A program made the translations under genes and the position numbers. Positions 24,563 to 33,763 of a DNA stretch of 64,000 bases are shown here, piece after piece; the stretch's first letter is position 1; every line of letters begins with the position of its first letter. The stretch covers positions 62,001 to 126,000 of the forward strand of contig JAFRQF010000012.1 of assembly GCA_017428765.1 (NCBI GenBank). Reading direction: 5' to 3'. The DNA is from Erysipelotrichaceae bacterium. GTDB lineage: Bacteria; Bacillota_I; Bacilli_A; Erysipelotrichales; Erysipelotrichaceae. A model generated the notes under the pieces. That model had not been told where the DNA came from. It saw nothing but the letters and a program-made list of their open reading frames with translations, and searched no databases.

Positions 24563-25255
24563 TTAATCCCTCCTGTTTCGTCTTCCGCCATATAACATGA
24601 CCAGACGAAGGATCTGTAAGAACGAGGAAGCAACGCCCGCCACATAGGTAAGAGCGGCAGCGGTGAGCACGGTCTTGCATCCCTGCTGTTCCTCTTCATC
24701 GGCAAGTCCGTATTCTTTGATCATCTTCAAAGCCCTTGAAGAAGCATCGAATTCCACCGGCAGCGTGACGATCTGAAACAAGAGGATGACACATTCCATG
24801 GCGATGCCGATCCAGATGATGTTGGTGATGCCCGAGAACAAACCGATCATGATCGCCATATAACCGCCATAGGAAGCGATGCTGGCGACCGGTAACAGGG
24901 CATTGCGCATCGTCAGGAAATAGTAATTCGCCTTGTGCTGGACGGCATGTCCGCATTCATGTGCGGCAACTGCCATGGCAGCGATCGAAGCGGAATCGTA
25001 ATTGTTCTGGGACAAAGACACGCTCAGGTCTCTCGGATCATAGTGGTCCGTCAGCATGCCGGCTGCCGGCTTGATCGCGAGATTTGCCAGGTCGTTCCTG
25101 TAAAGGATCTCACTGGCTGTCCTTGCACCGGTAAATCCCATCTTATTGGGGATCTGCGAATATTTTGAATATGTCGACTGTATATACATCTGTGCGCCAA
25201 ACGTCACGATAAAGGCGATCAGCGTCAGTCCGTAATAGATCGTAAAATCATCCAT
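24563..25255 (-). CDS. Zinc metallopeptidase, YugP family
   Basis: Membrane-bound neutral zinc peptidase of the YugP (PF04298) family. N-terminal helix (residues 5-23), the motif LSQNNYDSASIAAMAVAAHECGHAVQHK with HExxH at about residues 99-103, then helices around 122-140, 143-165 and 204-222. The downstream glutamate is probably in LPVEFDASSRAL. 230 residues matches the family. RBS AAAGGAGG. First gene of a two-gene unit with fRMsr; physiological substrate unknown. Confidence 0.92.
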   Translation of the reverse strand: MDDFTIYYGLTLIAFIVTFGAQMYIQSTYSKYSQIPNKMGFTGARTASEILYRNDLANLAIKPAAGMLTDHYDPRDLSVSLSQNNYDSASIAAMAVAAHECGHAVQHKANYYFLTMRNALLPVASIASYGGYMAIMIGLFSGITNIIWIGIAMECVILLFQIVTLPVEFDASSRALKMIKEYGLADEEEQQGCKTVLTAAALTYVAGVASSFLQILRLVMLYGGRRNRRD

Positions 25256-25318
25256 AGAAATGACCTCCTTTAAATGTAAACTTCTTAAACAATATTATAG
25301 TATCTTATATTTTTGGAA

Positions 25319-25513
25319 TTACTGCTTCCTTTTGTAGATGAAGATATAGCCAAGGACCATCGCCAACATCATCGGCATCATCAGATCATTGAACATATCG
25401 AAACGGTATGCGCTCCTGTCGATCAGCATCGTCACCGCAAAACTTAACAGGTTCCTGATGACCAGGAATGCCGCAACGAATAAGACGAAGGCTTTGTTTT
25501 TGTTTTCGTTCAT
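25319..25513 (-). CDS. Small two-helix membrane protein
   Basis: 64 residues, MNENKNKAFVLFVAAFLVIRNLLSF..., with two hydrophobic helices and a basic end YKRKQ. I chose the ATG behind GGAAAGG rather than a 12-codon longer frame. An extended -10 (TGGTATAAT) lies about 50 bases upstream. No family recognised. Confidence 0.55.
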   Translation of the reverse strand: MNENKNKAFVLFVAAFLVIRNLLSFAVTMLIDRSAYRFDMFNDLMMPMMLAMVLGYIFIYKRKQ

Positions 25514-25645
25514 AGACGATATCCTTTCCTTTTGATCGATTAAGACCACTCTTCTTTGTCATTATACCAAAGCAGGCCTCCCTCATCTATTTTCACGCCA
25601 TGCATGGATCTGCCATGAAAGGCAGACTTTGATTATAATGGAGTC

Positions 25646-26152
25646 ATGAAAAAGATCTATCTGGCAGGCGGCTGCTTCTGGGGCGTGGAGCACTATCTCT
25701 CTCTGATCAACGGCATCAGAGAGACGACCGTCGGCTATGCCAACTCCGATATCGCCTCCCCATCCTACGAAGACCTCAAGGCCCACCGTTCCCTGGCTTC
25801 CGAGACAGTGGAAGTCGTATATGATGAATCAATCATCTCCCTGAATGAGATCCTTGAACTTTTCTATGAGATCATCGATCCGACCATCCTTGATCAGCAG
25901 GGCCATGACATCGGCCACCAGTATCGTACCGGCATCTACTACACCGACAAGGAAGACGAAGCCATCATAAAAAGCTCACTTGCGGAGCTTCAGAAAAAAT
26001 ACGATGTTCCTCTGGTGACGGAACTGCTTCCTTTGGACAACTTCACGATCGCCGAAGAATACCACCAGGATTATCTCTATAAGAATCCGACCGGGTATTG
26101 CCATGTCGATCCGAAGATGTTCGAACGGGCGAAGAACTATAAGAAGAACTAG
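25646..26152 (+). CDS. msrA: Peptide methionine (S)-sulfoxide reductase MsrA
   Basis: Repairs oxidised methionine. The active site GGCFWGVE has C10. The segments TVGYANSDIASPSYEDL and GHDIGHQYRTGIYYTD (about residues 90-105) are family signatures. 168 residues. TATAAT ends 6 bases before the ATG, so transcription should start at or next to the start codon; a GGAG lies in between but too close to act as a normal ribosome site. The 3' end overlaps the convergent gene by 4 bases. Confidence 0.95.
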   Translation: MKKIYLAGGCFWGVEHYLSLINGIRETTVGYANSDIASPSYEDLKAHRSLASETVEVVYDESIISLNEILELFYEIIDPTILDQQGHDIGHQYRTGIYYTDKEDEAIIKSSLAELQKKYDVPLVTELLPLDNFTIAEEYHQDYLYKNPTGYCHVDPKMFERAKNYKKN

Positions 26153-26844
26153 CCCAAAAACTTCTTTATCTGTTCTTCATCGGCACCGGTGATCTTCTTT
26201 AAATGTTTGTAAAGTCTCTGATAGGACTCCTCGGGAGTCCTTTTATAACACCTCTTCGCAAAGCTTTTGCCGAACCACTCTTCGCTGGTCGCATATCTGG
26301 CGATGCCCCAGCCGTAGAACTCGCCGTCCTTATCGACCTCATAATCAAAGTCGGTGATGAGCACATAGCCCTTCATCTGTAAGGCCGTGATCGTCGTATC
26401 AAAGCCCTTTCTCGGCACCCAGGCATCTTTGCCTTTTTCCCTTGGCTTGATGTAGCCGCCGATCGCTTTGGCCGTCTTGGATAAGATGCTGTGCCTCGAT
26501 GAAATGATGTTGTATAAGAATTCCTCGTTGTAGTTGGCCAGGCCGTCCGATACTCTGGCATCGAAGTCATAGCCATCCCTGCGGTAATTGGCCAGATCGT
26601 AATACCATTCCTTTTTGACGTAAGCTGCTTTTTTCAGGAAGAACTTGCCATAGGCGCACTTGGTCTCCTGGATGATCGGACCCTTCCATTCCCAGACGCC
26701 CGGACCATCGGAAAAATAGACTTTCGGCGAACAGTGTTCCTCGATCGAAAAGCCTTTGATATTGTTGGAAAAGAAAGGAAGGATGCCATATTCTTCGATC
26801 GCATCCTTTACATCTTCTTTGTTTTCAATATAGAAATCGATCAT
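26149..26844 (-). CDS. AlkZ-related protein (putative winged-helix DNA glycosylase relative)
   Basis: 231 residues. The N-terminal region with YGILPFFSNNIKGFSIEEHCSPKVYF, then GVWEWKGPIIQETKCAYGKFFLKKAAYV and WYYDLANYRRDGYDFDAR, matches proteins annotated as AlkZ-related, which share the winged-helix fold of bacterial interstrand-crosslink glycosylases. The Q-x-Q or Q-x-D catalytic motif of true AlkZ is not evident. I use the ATG that overlaps the upstream stop (ATGA). It forms an operon with the 111-residue gene and the PfkB kinase. Confidence 0.65.
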   Translation of the reverse strand: MIDFYIENKEDVKDAIEEYGILPFFSNNIKGFSIEEHCSPKVYFSDGPGVWEWKGPIIQETKCAYGKFFLKKAAYVKKEWYYDLANYRRDGYDFDARVSDGLANYNEEFLYNIISSRHSILSKTAKAIGGYIKPREKGKDAWVPRKGFDTTITALQMKGYVLITDFDYEVDKDGEFYGWGIARYATSEEWFGKSFAKRCYKRTPEESYQRLYKHLKKITGADEEQIKKFLG

Positions 26845-27176
26845 CCGATGATCTCCTGAATGAATTCCACTTCCGGCTGCGAATAGACGACCATCACCGA
26901 TTCCTGATGGAAGAAGGCACACAGATCCTTGGCGATCTCATTGACCAGTTCGTCCGACACATCGAGCAGTGTCAGTTCCAGTGAATTCTCCTCGACGTAG
27001 GTACCGTCTTCATGGAAGTAGCCGCCGTTGATCACGTCAAAGGAAAATGCCGTATGATAGGAACGGCAGACATTCTTCAATACGGAAATATACCTTTCCT
27101 TTTCATACAGCTGTTCGTGTTTGGTCGCATCATTGAGACCGACATAGATCTTGGCCTGTCTTGTCTTTGTCTTCAT
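26841..27176 (-). CDS. Small hypothetical protein (DUF3574-like)
   Basis: 111 residues, cytosolic. The start KTRQAKIYVGLNDATKHEQ, the central GGYFHEDGTYVEENSLELTLLDVSD and the alternation of strands and helices suggest a ferredoxin-like fold somewhat like DUF3574, but the match is loose. It lies between the PfkB kinase (2-base gap) and the AlkZ-related gene (4-base overlap), so it is co-translated with them. Function unknown. Confidence 0.55.
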   Translation of the reverse strand: MKTKTRQAKIYVGLNDATKHEQLYEKERYISVLKNVCRSYHTAFSFDVINGGYFHEDGTYVEENSLELTLLDVSDELVNEIAKDLCAFFHQESVMVVYSQPEVEFIQEIIG

Positions 27177-27178
27177 TT

Positions 27179-28105
27179 TTAATCGATCTGCGGCAGACCG
27201 AATTCTGCCGGCTGGAAACGCGGAGAAACGGACTCCTTGGTGGCGATGACTGCCGAGGCGAGCCTCGTACCGATGCTGCAGGATTCACGCAGGCTCTTGC
27301 CATAGGTCAGACCGACCGCAATGCCCGCAAAGAAAGAATCGCCCGCACCGGTCGTATCGATGACGTCCACCTTCTGCGGCGGACAGAAACCGTGTTCCCC
27401 GTCCTTGACAGCAAAGATGGCACCGCGGTCACCTAAGGTGACGACCATTTTTCCGATCTGGGCGTTATTGATATTGTCGATCAGCTTGTTTTCCAGTACG
27501 TCGATCGGCAAGCCTTCGTATTCCTCGGAAAAGAGGAGTCCGGCTTCCTGTTCGTTGCAGACGATGCAGGAAACTTTGGAAAGCAGATCTCTTCTTTCCA
27601 TGGCGATCGACATGTTGGAAACGACCGCAAAGATCTGTTTGTGATATTTCTCTGCCAGATCGAAGATGCGGCCCAGCAGATCGGGTTCCATATCGATCTC
27701 GACGACCACGGAATCGGCTTCCGAGATGATCTTGTCTCCGTACTGATCCAGTACCTCTTCGATCTTGGAAAGATCGGGACGCTTGGATATCGAAGCTACC
27801 ACATCGCCGTTGTTGTCAAAGATCGCCAGCCAGGTACCCAGACCGTCCGGCGTCTTGACGATGTAGTCGGTATTCACTTTATGACGTTTCAGTTTGTCGA
27901 TGACATCCTGGCCGATGCCGGTATCATCAACGACACTCACATAGGTAGGCCTCAGCTCCAGATTGGCAATATCCTCCGCCACATTGCGGCTGACACCGCC
28001 GTGTACCTGGATGACTCTGCCGACGTTTCTGCCGGAAGGGATATACTGGTCGATCGGATAACCCTTGATATCGACGAAGACTGCACCAAATACAACGATT
28101 CCCAT
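27179..28105 (-). CDS. PfkB-family carbohydrate kinase, pseudouridine-kinase-like
   Basis: ATP-dependent sugar or nucleoside kinase. The N-terminal signature GAVFVDIKG and QVHGGVSRNVAEDIANL (residues 34-50) and the C-terminal DTTGAGDSFFAGIAVGL (anion hole and catalytic Asp) define PfkB. The wording GGVSRNVAEDIANL is closest to pseudouridine kinases, but no pseudouridine-5'-phosphate glycosidase is encoded nearby, so substrate remains open. 308 residues. RBS AAAGGAG. First gene of a three-gene unit. Confidence 0.8.
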   Translation of the reverse strand: MGIVVFGAVFVDIKGYPIDQYIPSGRNVGRVIQVHGGVSRNVAEDIANLELRPTYVSVVDDTGIGQDVIDKLKRHKVNTDYIVKTPDGLGTWLAIFDNNGDVVASISKRPDLSKIEEVLDQYGDKIISEADSVVVEIDMEPDLLGRIFDLAEKYHKQIFAVVSNMSIAMERRDLLSKVSCIVCNEQEAGLLFSEEYEGLPIDVLENKLIDNINNAQIGKMVVTLGDRGAIFAVKDGEHGFCPPQKVDVIDTTGAGDSFFAGIAVGLTYGKSLRESCSIGTRLASAVIATKESVSPRFQPAEFGLPQID

Positions 28106-28321
28106 TTTTCGGTCTCCTTTTGATGAATCTATTTTAATATATTTGTCTCTCTTAAGAACATCGACTTGAGCCTCCTTTTCCTTGGACGAGGATGCCTGTG
28201 CTTTTCTTCTTTGAAAACGATATCAGAGAGATACGGAGTCGAGTTTTAAAAATTACAGACTATAATGTTTATAGCGAGCCGGAAAACGGCCGCGTTATAA
28301 AAAAAAGAAGAAGGAGTATAT

Positions 28322-29443
28322 ATGGACCTCAATAAAAAATGGAAAACTCTGGCCATCGTTTCGACGTGCCTCTTAATCCTCGTCAGCTTCTTATATGCGC
28401 AGAGCTTAAGCGCCAACAAGGCACTTGCTGTAGAACCTGAACAGAAAGAAAACACAGTCGCTGATGATGTACCGGCAGAAGAAAACTGGCTGTCTTTATG
28501 GAACGAAGACGCTCCGGCAAAGGCAGCTCTTGAAGAGTATGTCAAAGATGTCACCGATCCCGCTTCCGCAAACTTCATCCCGACAGAAGACCGCGTTGCC
28601 GTATTCGATCTTGACGGAACACTGTTCTGTGAGACCGATCCGGTCTACTTCGACCACATGTTACTGATGCACAGACTGCAGGATGATCCGAACTACACAC
28701 CGAGCGAATTCGAACTGAGCGTCGCCGAAAAGATACAGGAATTCATCGATACCGGTGTTTCCGCTTCCGACCTGATGCCGTTACATGGTCAGGCCGTGGC
28801 TTCGGCATTTGCCGGCATGACCATCAGCGAATTCTATGACTATGTCGATGAATTTGCCAAGACACCGTCTCCGGGTTACAACAACATGAACTGCGGCGAT
28901 GCTTTCTATCTGCCGATGGTCGAAGTCATCGACTACTTACAGAACAATGACTTCCAGTGCTACATCGTTTCCGGTACGGACCGTCTGATCGTCAGAGGTG
29001 CCGTAAGAGGACTGTCTTTCTTAGACATCCCGCCTCATCAGATCATCGGTTCCGACCAGCTGGTCGTTGCCTCCTCGCAAGCGGATACCGATGGCCTTGA
29101 CTACAACTTCAAGACCGACGATGATCTCGTCCTTGCCGGTGAGTTCCTGACCAAGAACCTCCGCACCAACAAGGTCACCGTTATCCAGCAGGAGATCGGC
29201 GTGCAGCCTGTCCTGGCGTTTGGCAATTCTTCCACCGACTTTGCGATGGCGACCTATGCGACATCCAACAATCCGTACCGCTCCATGGGCTTCATGCTTT
29301 GCTGCGACGATGTCGTCAGAGAAAACGGAAACCTCGAAAAGGCAGCCAAGATGGTCAAGAACTGCGAAGAGAACGGCTGGGTAGCGATCTCGATGGCCAA
29401 CGACTGGAAGACGATCTACGGCGACGAGGTAACCAGAAAATAA
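28322..29443 (+). CDS. Exported HAD-superfamily phosphatase
   Basis: Secreted or membrane-tethered phosphatase. The N-terminal signal/anchor helix is KTLAIVSTCLLILVSFLYAQSLSA (residues 8-31) with a possible SAN-KA cleavage region and no lipobox. HAD motif I is VFDLDGTLF (around residue 97), motif II is IVSGTDR (around residue 222), and the late acidic motif is ALAFGNSSTDFAMA. 373 residues. RBS AAGAAGGAG. Single gene with a TATAAT box about 55 bases upstream and its own terminator. The natural substrate is unknown. Confidence 0.82.
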   Translation: MDLNKKWKTLAIVSTCLLILVSFLYAQSLSANKALAVEPEQKENTVADDVPAEENWLSLWNEDAPAKAALEEYVKDVTDPASANFIPTEDRVAVFDLDGTLFCETDPVYFDHMLLMHRLQDDPNYTPSEFELSVAEKIQEFIDTGVSASDLMPLHGQAVASAFAGMTISEFYDYVDEFAKTPSPGYNNMNCGDAFYLPMVEVIDYLQNNDFQCYIVSGTDRLIVRGAVRGLSFLDIPPHQIIGSDQLVVASSQADTDGLDYNFKTDDDLVLAGEFLTKNLRTNKVTVIQQEIGVQPVLAFGNSSTDFAMATYATSNNPYRSMGFMLCCDDVVRENGNLEKAAKMVKNCEENGWVAISMANDWKTIYGDEVTRK

Positions 29444-29450
29444 GAAACCA

Positions 29451-29494
29451 AAAAAAGACGCTGAAGTTTTGAAACGACAGTGTCTTTTCTTTTG
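29451..29494 (+). terminator. Terminator after the exported HAD phosphatase
   Basis: AAAAAAGACGCTG - 14-base loop - CAGTGTCTTTTCTTTT. It also reaches the end of the convergent LOG gene. Confidence 0.8.
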
Positions 29495-29508
29495 CAGAAA
29501 TTAGATTT

Positions 29509-30045
29509 TTAACGTTCTTTCAGGATCGCTTCGATCTCTTCAAGATCATTCGCGAAAAAGATACCGCTTTGTCTTTCCTTCGTGGAAAGACCTTTTTCTT
29601 TCATCTTCTCCAGCTGCATCCTGAGCCCTTCATAATAATCATCCAGATCATAGAGGATACATGGGGCATCAAGGTGTCTGAGAGAGACTTTCGCCATGAC
29701 TTCGGCGATCTCTTCCAGAGTCCCGGTACCGCCCGGGAAAGCGATGAAGGCATCCCCGAGTTCGATCATCTTTTTCTTGCGTTCGCTCATATCTTCTGTG
29801 ATGATGAGCTCATCGATATCTTCGTAAAGGAAGCCGGCATCGATGAAAAACTGCGGTTCGACGCCCGTGACCTTCCCGCCGCTGTCCTTGACAGCTTTGG
29901 CCAGTATCCCCATCAGACCGTTCAAAGAACCGCCATAGACAAGATCGTGGCCGTTTTCACCGATCCAGGTACCGAGCCTTTGAACTTCTGAAGCGAGCTT
30001 TGGATCATTTCCTTTGTTTGCTCCGAGATATACCGTGATATTCAT
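29509..30045 (-). CDS. LOG family protein (TIGR00730 Rossmann fold)
   Basis: 178 residues with LOG signature GGSLNGLMGILAKAV and PGGTGTLEEIAEVMAK (residues 105-120), the nucleotide-binding PGGxGTxxE motif. Members act as nucleoside-5'-monophosphate phosphoribohydrolases. It starts three bases after the histidine phosphatase stop, so the two are in an operon. Cytosolic. Confidence 0.9.
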   Translation of the reverse strand: MNITVYLGANKGNDPKLASEVQRLGTWIGENGHDLVYGGSLNGLMGILAKAVKDSGGKVTGVEPQFFIDAGFLYEDIDELIITEDMSERKKKMIELGDAFIAFPGGTGTLEEIAEVMAKVSLRHLDAPCILYDLDDYYEGLRMQLEKMKEKGLSTKERQSGIFFANDLEEIEAILKER

Positions 30046-30048
30046 CGT

Positions 30049-30774
30049 TCAATGCCTCGTATCGTCTTCATAACACTCGCAGAATCTTGCGGCAAAGGAA
30101 GGTTCCATATCCTTCACGTAAAGATGGGAGATATCGCCGAAACTCTCCACCCGGAAAGAGGCGATCCCTTTTTCTCTTTCTTCAGTGTGTATCGTCGTGA
30201 CCGAAGAAGGCGGTGCCACAAAGCCATGCCACAAAGGCATCGGCGGCAGATTTAACAGATAAGATAATAAAACACATTCGATACCGAAATGACAGAACAG
30301 AACGATCGTGTCATGATTGGAGTTCGATACTTCAAAGATCTTTCCTTTTTTCTTATATCCGTGCTTCGTCAGAAGCTTATCGAATTCACATATCACTTTT
30401 TCATAAACTTCTTTGACGTTTCCTTCCTTCATCACCGGATGATCGAAAGAGGTGTCGATGTCATAGAAATGCTCATCGTTCGCCCAGTCCAAAGGCAGCC
30501 AGTCCCAGCAGTGTGTTCCGGTCTCAGGATCGCGTTTATGTTCGATCTTCGCCGGAAATTCCCGCAAGAAATCCAGGACGACAGGTTCTGCGCCGATTTC
30601 CGATAAAGCGATCTTCGCAGTCAGTCTCGCTCTTCCCAAAGGCGAGACATAATAATAGTCTCCTTTGATCTTTTTCATGCGCGGTATGAGGGCTTCCGCT
30701 TCTCTGATACCTGTTTCCGTTAAAGAGTCTGTTACATAATCCGGGTCTGCGTGTCGTATGATGATGATCTTCAT
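30049..30774 (-). CDS. Histidine phosphatase superfamily protein
   Basis: Phosphoglycerate-mutase-like phosphatase. The catalytic RHADPDY motif (residues 7-13) carries the phospho-histidine. SPLGRARLTAKIA supplies the arginine and FCHFGIECVLLSYLLNLP (around residue 160) the second His. 241 residues. TACAAT ends 7 bases before the ATG and no ribosome site is visible, so the message may be leaderless. Substrate unknown. Confidence 0.85.
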   Translation of the reverse strand: MKIIIIRHADPDYVTDSLTETGIREAEALIPRMKKIKGDYYYVSPLGRARLTAKIALSEIGAEPVVLDFLREFPAKIEHKRDPETGTHCWDWLPLDWANDEHFYDIDTSFDHPVMKEGNVKEVYEKVICEFDKLLTKHGYKKKGKIFEVSNSNHDTIVLFCHFGIECVLLSYLLNLPPMPLWHGFVAPPSSVTTIHTEEREKGIASFRVESFGDISHLYVKDMEPSFAARFCECYEDDTRH

Positions 30775-30894
30775 AGTACTTATTGTACACAGAATCGCTT
30801 CATTTTTCTTTCTTGCCGAAAAACAATAACGATAGTGTAATACGTCTTCCGTAACTGCGTTTTACACTGATGATCCTTTTTCATCTCAAAGCAA

Positions 30895-30918
30895 TACAAA
30901 AACGGATCAATGATCCGT
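30895..30918 (-). terminator. Terminator of azlCD
   Basis: On the minus strand ACGGATC-ATT-GATCCGT followed by TTTTGT, directly after the azlD stop. Confidence 0.75.
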
Positions 30919-31233
30919 CTATCGGTACACTCTTTGTACCAACAGCATGTACAGTACCGTCGCCGAAACGATCGTCAGGGAAGAGTTATGTCTCCACTTC
31001 TGCAAGAGGATCGCATAGATACCGGCGAGCAGTTCGGGCATGCAGTTGTATAGGGATGAGGTGTCGGTATCCCGGAAGCAGAACACCACCAGCATCGCCA
31101 TCGTACAGTACGGAAGCACGCTTCCAAGATACAGGATGAACGGCGGTGTCTTTTTGGAAAACAGAATAAACGGCGCAAAGCGGATCGCGATGGTCGTTAT
31201 TGCCATGATGGCGATCAGGATATAGCTATTCAT
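30919..31233 (-). CDS. azlD: AzlD family branched-chain amino acid export subunit
   Basis: Small partner subunit of AzlC. 104 residues with four hydrophobic helices. The segment AITTIAIRFAPFILFSKKTPPFILYLGSVLPYCTMAMLVVFC is typical of AzlD. It overlaps the azlC gene by 8 bases, as in the classical azlCD pair. Predicted to export branched-chain amino acids or analogues. Confidence 0.88.
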   Translation of the reverse strand: MNSYILIAIMAITTIAIRFAPFILFSKKTPPFILYLGSVLPYCTMAMLVVFCFRDTDTSSLYNCMPELLAGIYAILLQKWRHNSSLTIVSATVLYMLLVQRVYR

Positions 31234-31909
31234 GGCGGAAGCTCCTTATCGTTTTAAGTACATACAGCATCACGATGATGCACGCCATGCACGGCAAAAG
31301 GAAGTTGTCTCTGCCGAAATATCTGAGACACACGATCGAGATGATGAAAGAGAGTATGACCGGCGTGTGGTCCTTGTTTTTCTCCCACTGGTCGATGACG
31401 ATGACGATGAAAAGCGCCGACATCGAAAATTCGATCCCGGTAAAATCGATAGGCAGGATATCACCAAGAACGCTTCCCAGTACGCAGCCGGTGATCCAGT
31501 AGAGTTGATTGAATAAGGACAGACAGAAGTAGTAGTCTTCCCTGTTTAATCCTTTCATGTTCTTGCTGCAGACGATCGAGAAAGTCTCATCGGTCAGAGC
31601 GAATATGTCATAGATCTTGTGTTTCTTCAAAACTTTGTAGCGGCTTAACATCCCGATGCCGTAGAACAGATGACGGATGTTGACCATGATGGTCATGATG
31701 AAGACGTTGAGATAGCTTGCCGGAAGTGCCAGCAGCTCTGCGCCCACGTATTGCATCGAGCCGGCATAGATGAATAAGGCCATCAGGAAACTGTGTAAGA
31801 GCCCGAAGCCCTTGGAAGTCATCAGCACGCCAAAACCGATGCCCAAGACGATGTATCCGGGCATGATGACGAGCGAGTCTTTCAAAGCTTCTTTCACGGA
31901 TTTTTTCAT
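31226..31909 (-). CDS. azlC: AzlC family branched-chain amino acid exporter
   Basis: Main membrane subunit, 227 residues, about seven helices. PGYIVLGIGFGVLM, FIYAGSMQYVGAELL and IMVNIRHLFYGIGML (residues 74-88) are signature AzlC motifs. TTCAAT-17-TATAAT ends 9 bases before the ATG and there is no ribosome site, so translation probably starts from a near-leaderless mRNA. It forms an operon with azlD and is divergent from the degV gene. Confidence 0.9.
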   Translation of the reverse strand: MKKSVKEALKDSLVIMPGYIVLGIGFGVLMTSKGFGLLHSFLMALFIYAGSMQYVGAELLALPASYLNVFIMTIMVNIRHLFYGIGMLSRYKVLKKHKIYDIFALTDETFSIVCSKNMKGLNREDYYFCLSLFNQLYWITGCVLGSVLGDILPIDFTGIEFSMSALFIVIVIDQWEKNKDHTPVILSFIISIVCLRYFGRDNFLLPCMACIIVMLYVLKTIRSFRHE

Positions 31910-31965
31910 TTAATAATTATTATATGTTGCTTTGTAAAATTATTGAAACAAAAGGCCTGATTCCA

Positions 31966-31994
31966 TTGATTTTACTTGCGATCCATATTATATT
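31966..31994 (+). promoter_or_regulatory. Promoter of the degV-like gene
   Basis: TTGATT, 17 bases, TATATT. The ATG lies 14 bases further and has no Shine-Dalgarno site. Confidence 0.6.
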
Positions 31995-32008
31995 TTTATT
32001 GTTACGCT

Positions 32009-32872
32009 ATGAATGATTATCAGATTTTTACAGATGCGACAGCTGACCTGACAGCAGAGCTCATGCAAGGTCTTCCGGAAGCGAAGATCCTTGAAATGGA
32101 GATCCTTATGGATGGCAAGTCCTATACCTACGGACCGGAAGGAAACATCGACGTTCCTACGTTCTATTCTCTTTTGAATACGGACACCGACGTCAAGACT
32201 TCTTCCATCAATCCGGAAGAATATCTGGAAGCCTTTGAATCCGTTCTGAAAGAAGGAAAGGATGTCTTATATCTGTGTTTCACCTCCGGACTTTCCGGAA
32301 CCTACAACACCGCATCCTTCATCTGCCGCGATCTGAAAGACCAGTATCCCGATCGCAAGATCTATTGCGTCGATTCGCTTTGCGCATCGATCGGCGAAGC
32401 CTTCTTTGTCTATGAAGCGCTCAAGAGACAGAAGGAAGGCTATTCGATCGACGAACTCTATGAGTGGTGCAGCTACAGCCGCCGCTCCGTTGCTCACTGG
32501 TTCACGCTGGACAGCTTCGACTATCTGGTCAAGGGCGGACGCATCTCACCGGCCGTCGCAGCCATCGGTTCTGCCTTGCAGATAAAGCCGCTGCTTTCTG
32601 TCGATGAGGACGGGAAGCTCTATGTCCCTGCCAAGACAAGAGGCAGAAAGTCATCGATCGCCACACTGCTCAAAAAGGTCGATACCGACTGGAAGAAAGA
32701 TGTCGACAACAAGATCCTGGTAGGACACGGCAACTGCCCGGAAGAGGCGCAAGAGATGAAAGAGAAGATCCTCGCCCGTCATCCGGAAGCGGATGTCACC
32801 ATCATGAACGTCGGTCCGGTCATCGGCTGTCATACCGGTCCGTCCATTTTGGCCGTCGTATATTATCAGTAA
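32009..32872 (+). CDS. DegV family fatty-acid-binding protein
   Basis: 287 residues. DegV/FakB fold: N-terminal IFTDATADLT, the TSSINPEEYLEAFESVL segment, LCFTSGLSGTYNTA (lipid-carboxylate-binding region around residue 90) and C-terminal GPVIGCHTGPSILAVVYY. FakB-type proteins present fatty acids to the FakA kinase; no FakA gene is visible here. The chosen ATG (MNDYQIFTD) removes an 11-residue extension that would overlap the promoter. Terminator overlaps the stop codon. Confidence 0.9.
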   Translation: MNDYQIFTDATADLTAELMQGLPEAKILEMEILMDGKSYTYGPEGNIDVPTFYSLLNTDTDVKTSSINPEEYLEAFESVLKEGKDVLYLCFTSGLSGTYNTASFICRDLKDQYPDRKIYCVDSLCASIGEAFFVYEALKRQKEGYSIDELYEWCSYSRRSVAHWFTLDSFDYLVKGGRISPAVAAIGSALQIKPLLSVDEDGKLYVPAKTRGRKSSIATLLKKVDTDWKKDVDNKILVGHGNCPEEAQEMKEKILARHPEADVTIMNVGPVIGCHTGPSILAVVYYQ

Positions 32873-32893
32873 GATCCGCAAGGATCTTTTTTC
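32871..32893 (+). terminator. Terminator overlapping the degV stop codon
   Basis: AAGATCC-GCAA-GGATCTT followed by TTTT; the TAA stop runs into the first arm. Confidence 0.8.
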
Positions 32894-32953
32894 GTACCTG
32901 TCGGCGCATGTAAAACATGTACAATGAGAAGTATAAGAAAAAGGAGACTAACA

Positions 32954-33742
32954 ATGAAAACGATCGGATTCATCGGTACCGGATATATGGGCGGTGCGCT
33001 GGCGACAGCCGCTTCCAAAAGCGAACTTGATATCAGCATCCTTTTAGCCAACCGCACGAGAAAGAAAGCGCAGGCGCTCTGCGATCAGATCGGCGGAACA
33101 GTCTGTGACAACAAGACCATCGCCGAACAAGCGGACTGCATCTTCTTAGGCGTCAAACCGCAGATCCTGCCGGAGATGTACGAGGAGATCAAGGAGATCC
33201 TCAAGAAGAGGAAAGACGAATATATCATCGTCTCGATGGTCGCCGGAAAAGACATCCCGATGCTCAAAGAAATGTTTTTCGATCATCCGATCATCCGCAT
33301 CATGCCAAATATGCCCGTCTCTGTCGGCAGCGGGCTTTCCTTATATCACTTCTCGGATGATGTAAAGGAAGAAGACCGCGATTTCTTCCTGAAGCTCATG
33401 GCAGCTTCCGGTACGTTACTGGAAAGCGAAGAGAGATACATGCCGGCCATCGGCGGCGTCACAGGCTGCGGTCCGGCCTTTGCGGCGATGTTCATTGAAG
33501 CACTGGCGGATGGTGCCGTGCAGTGCGGTGTCGGACGCAAGGACGCCTATGTCTATGTGGCCGAGATGATGAAAGGCACTGCCGAACTCTATCTCAAGTC
33601 CAGGCAGCACCCGGGTGCCATCAAAGATTCCGTCTGTTCCCCTGCCGGACTGACTATCGAAGGTGTCAGGACTCTGGAGAAACTGGGTTTTCGTTCCGCT
33701 GTCATCGAAGCTCTGATCGCCACATTTGAAAAAAGGGTCTAG
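32954..33742 (+). CDS. proC: Pyrroline-5-carboxylate reductase
   Basis: Last step of proline synthesis (NAD(P)H-dependent). 262 residues. The N-terminal nucleotide-binding motif is IGFIGTGYMGGALATAA, followed by FLGVKPQILPEM. The C-terminal catalytic helix region VTGCGPAFAAMFIEALADGAVQCGV and SPAGLTIEGVRTLEKLGFRSAVIEA are family signatures. ATG behind AAAAAGGAG. A short inverted repeat (CATGT-AAA-ACATG) lies just before the TACAAT -10 box and might be an operator. Confidence 0.94.
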   Translation: MKTIGFIGTGYMGGALATAASKSELDISILLANRTRKKAQALCDQIGGTVCDNKTIAEQADCIFLGVKPQILPEMYEEIKEILKKRKDEYIIVSMVAGKDIPMLKEMFFDHPIIRIMPNMPVSVGSGLSLYHFSDDVKEEDRDFFLKLMAASGTLLESEERYMPAIGGVTGCGPAFAAMFIEALADGAVQCGVGRKDAYVYVAEMMKGTAELYLKSRQHPGAIKDSVCSPAGLTIEGVRTLEKLGFRSAVIEALIATFEKRV

Positions 33743-33763
33743 ACCCTTTCATCATTTAAAGAT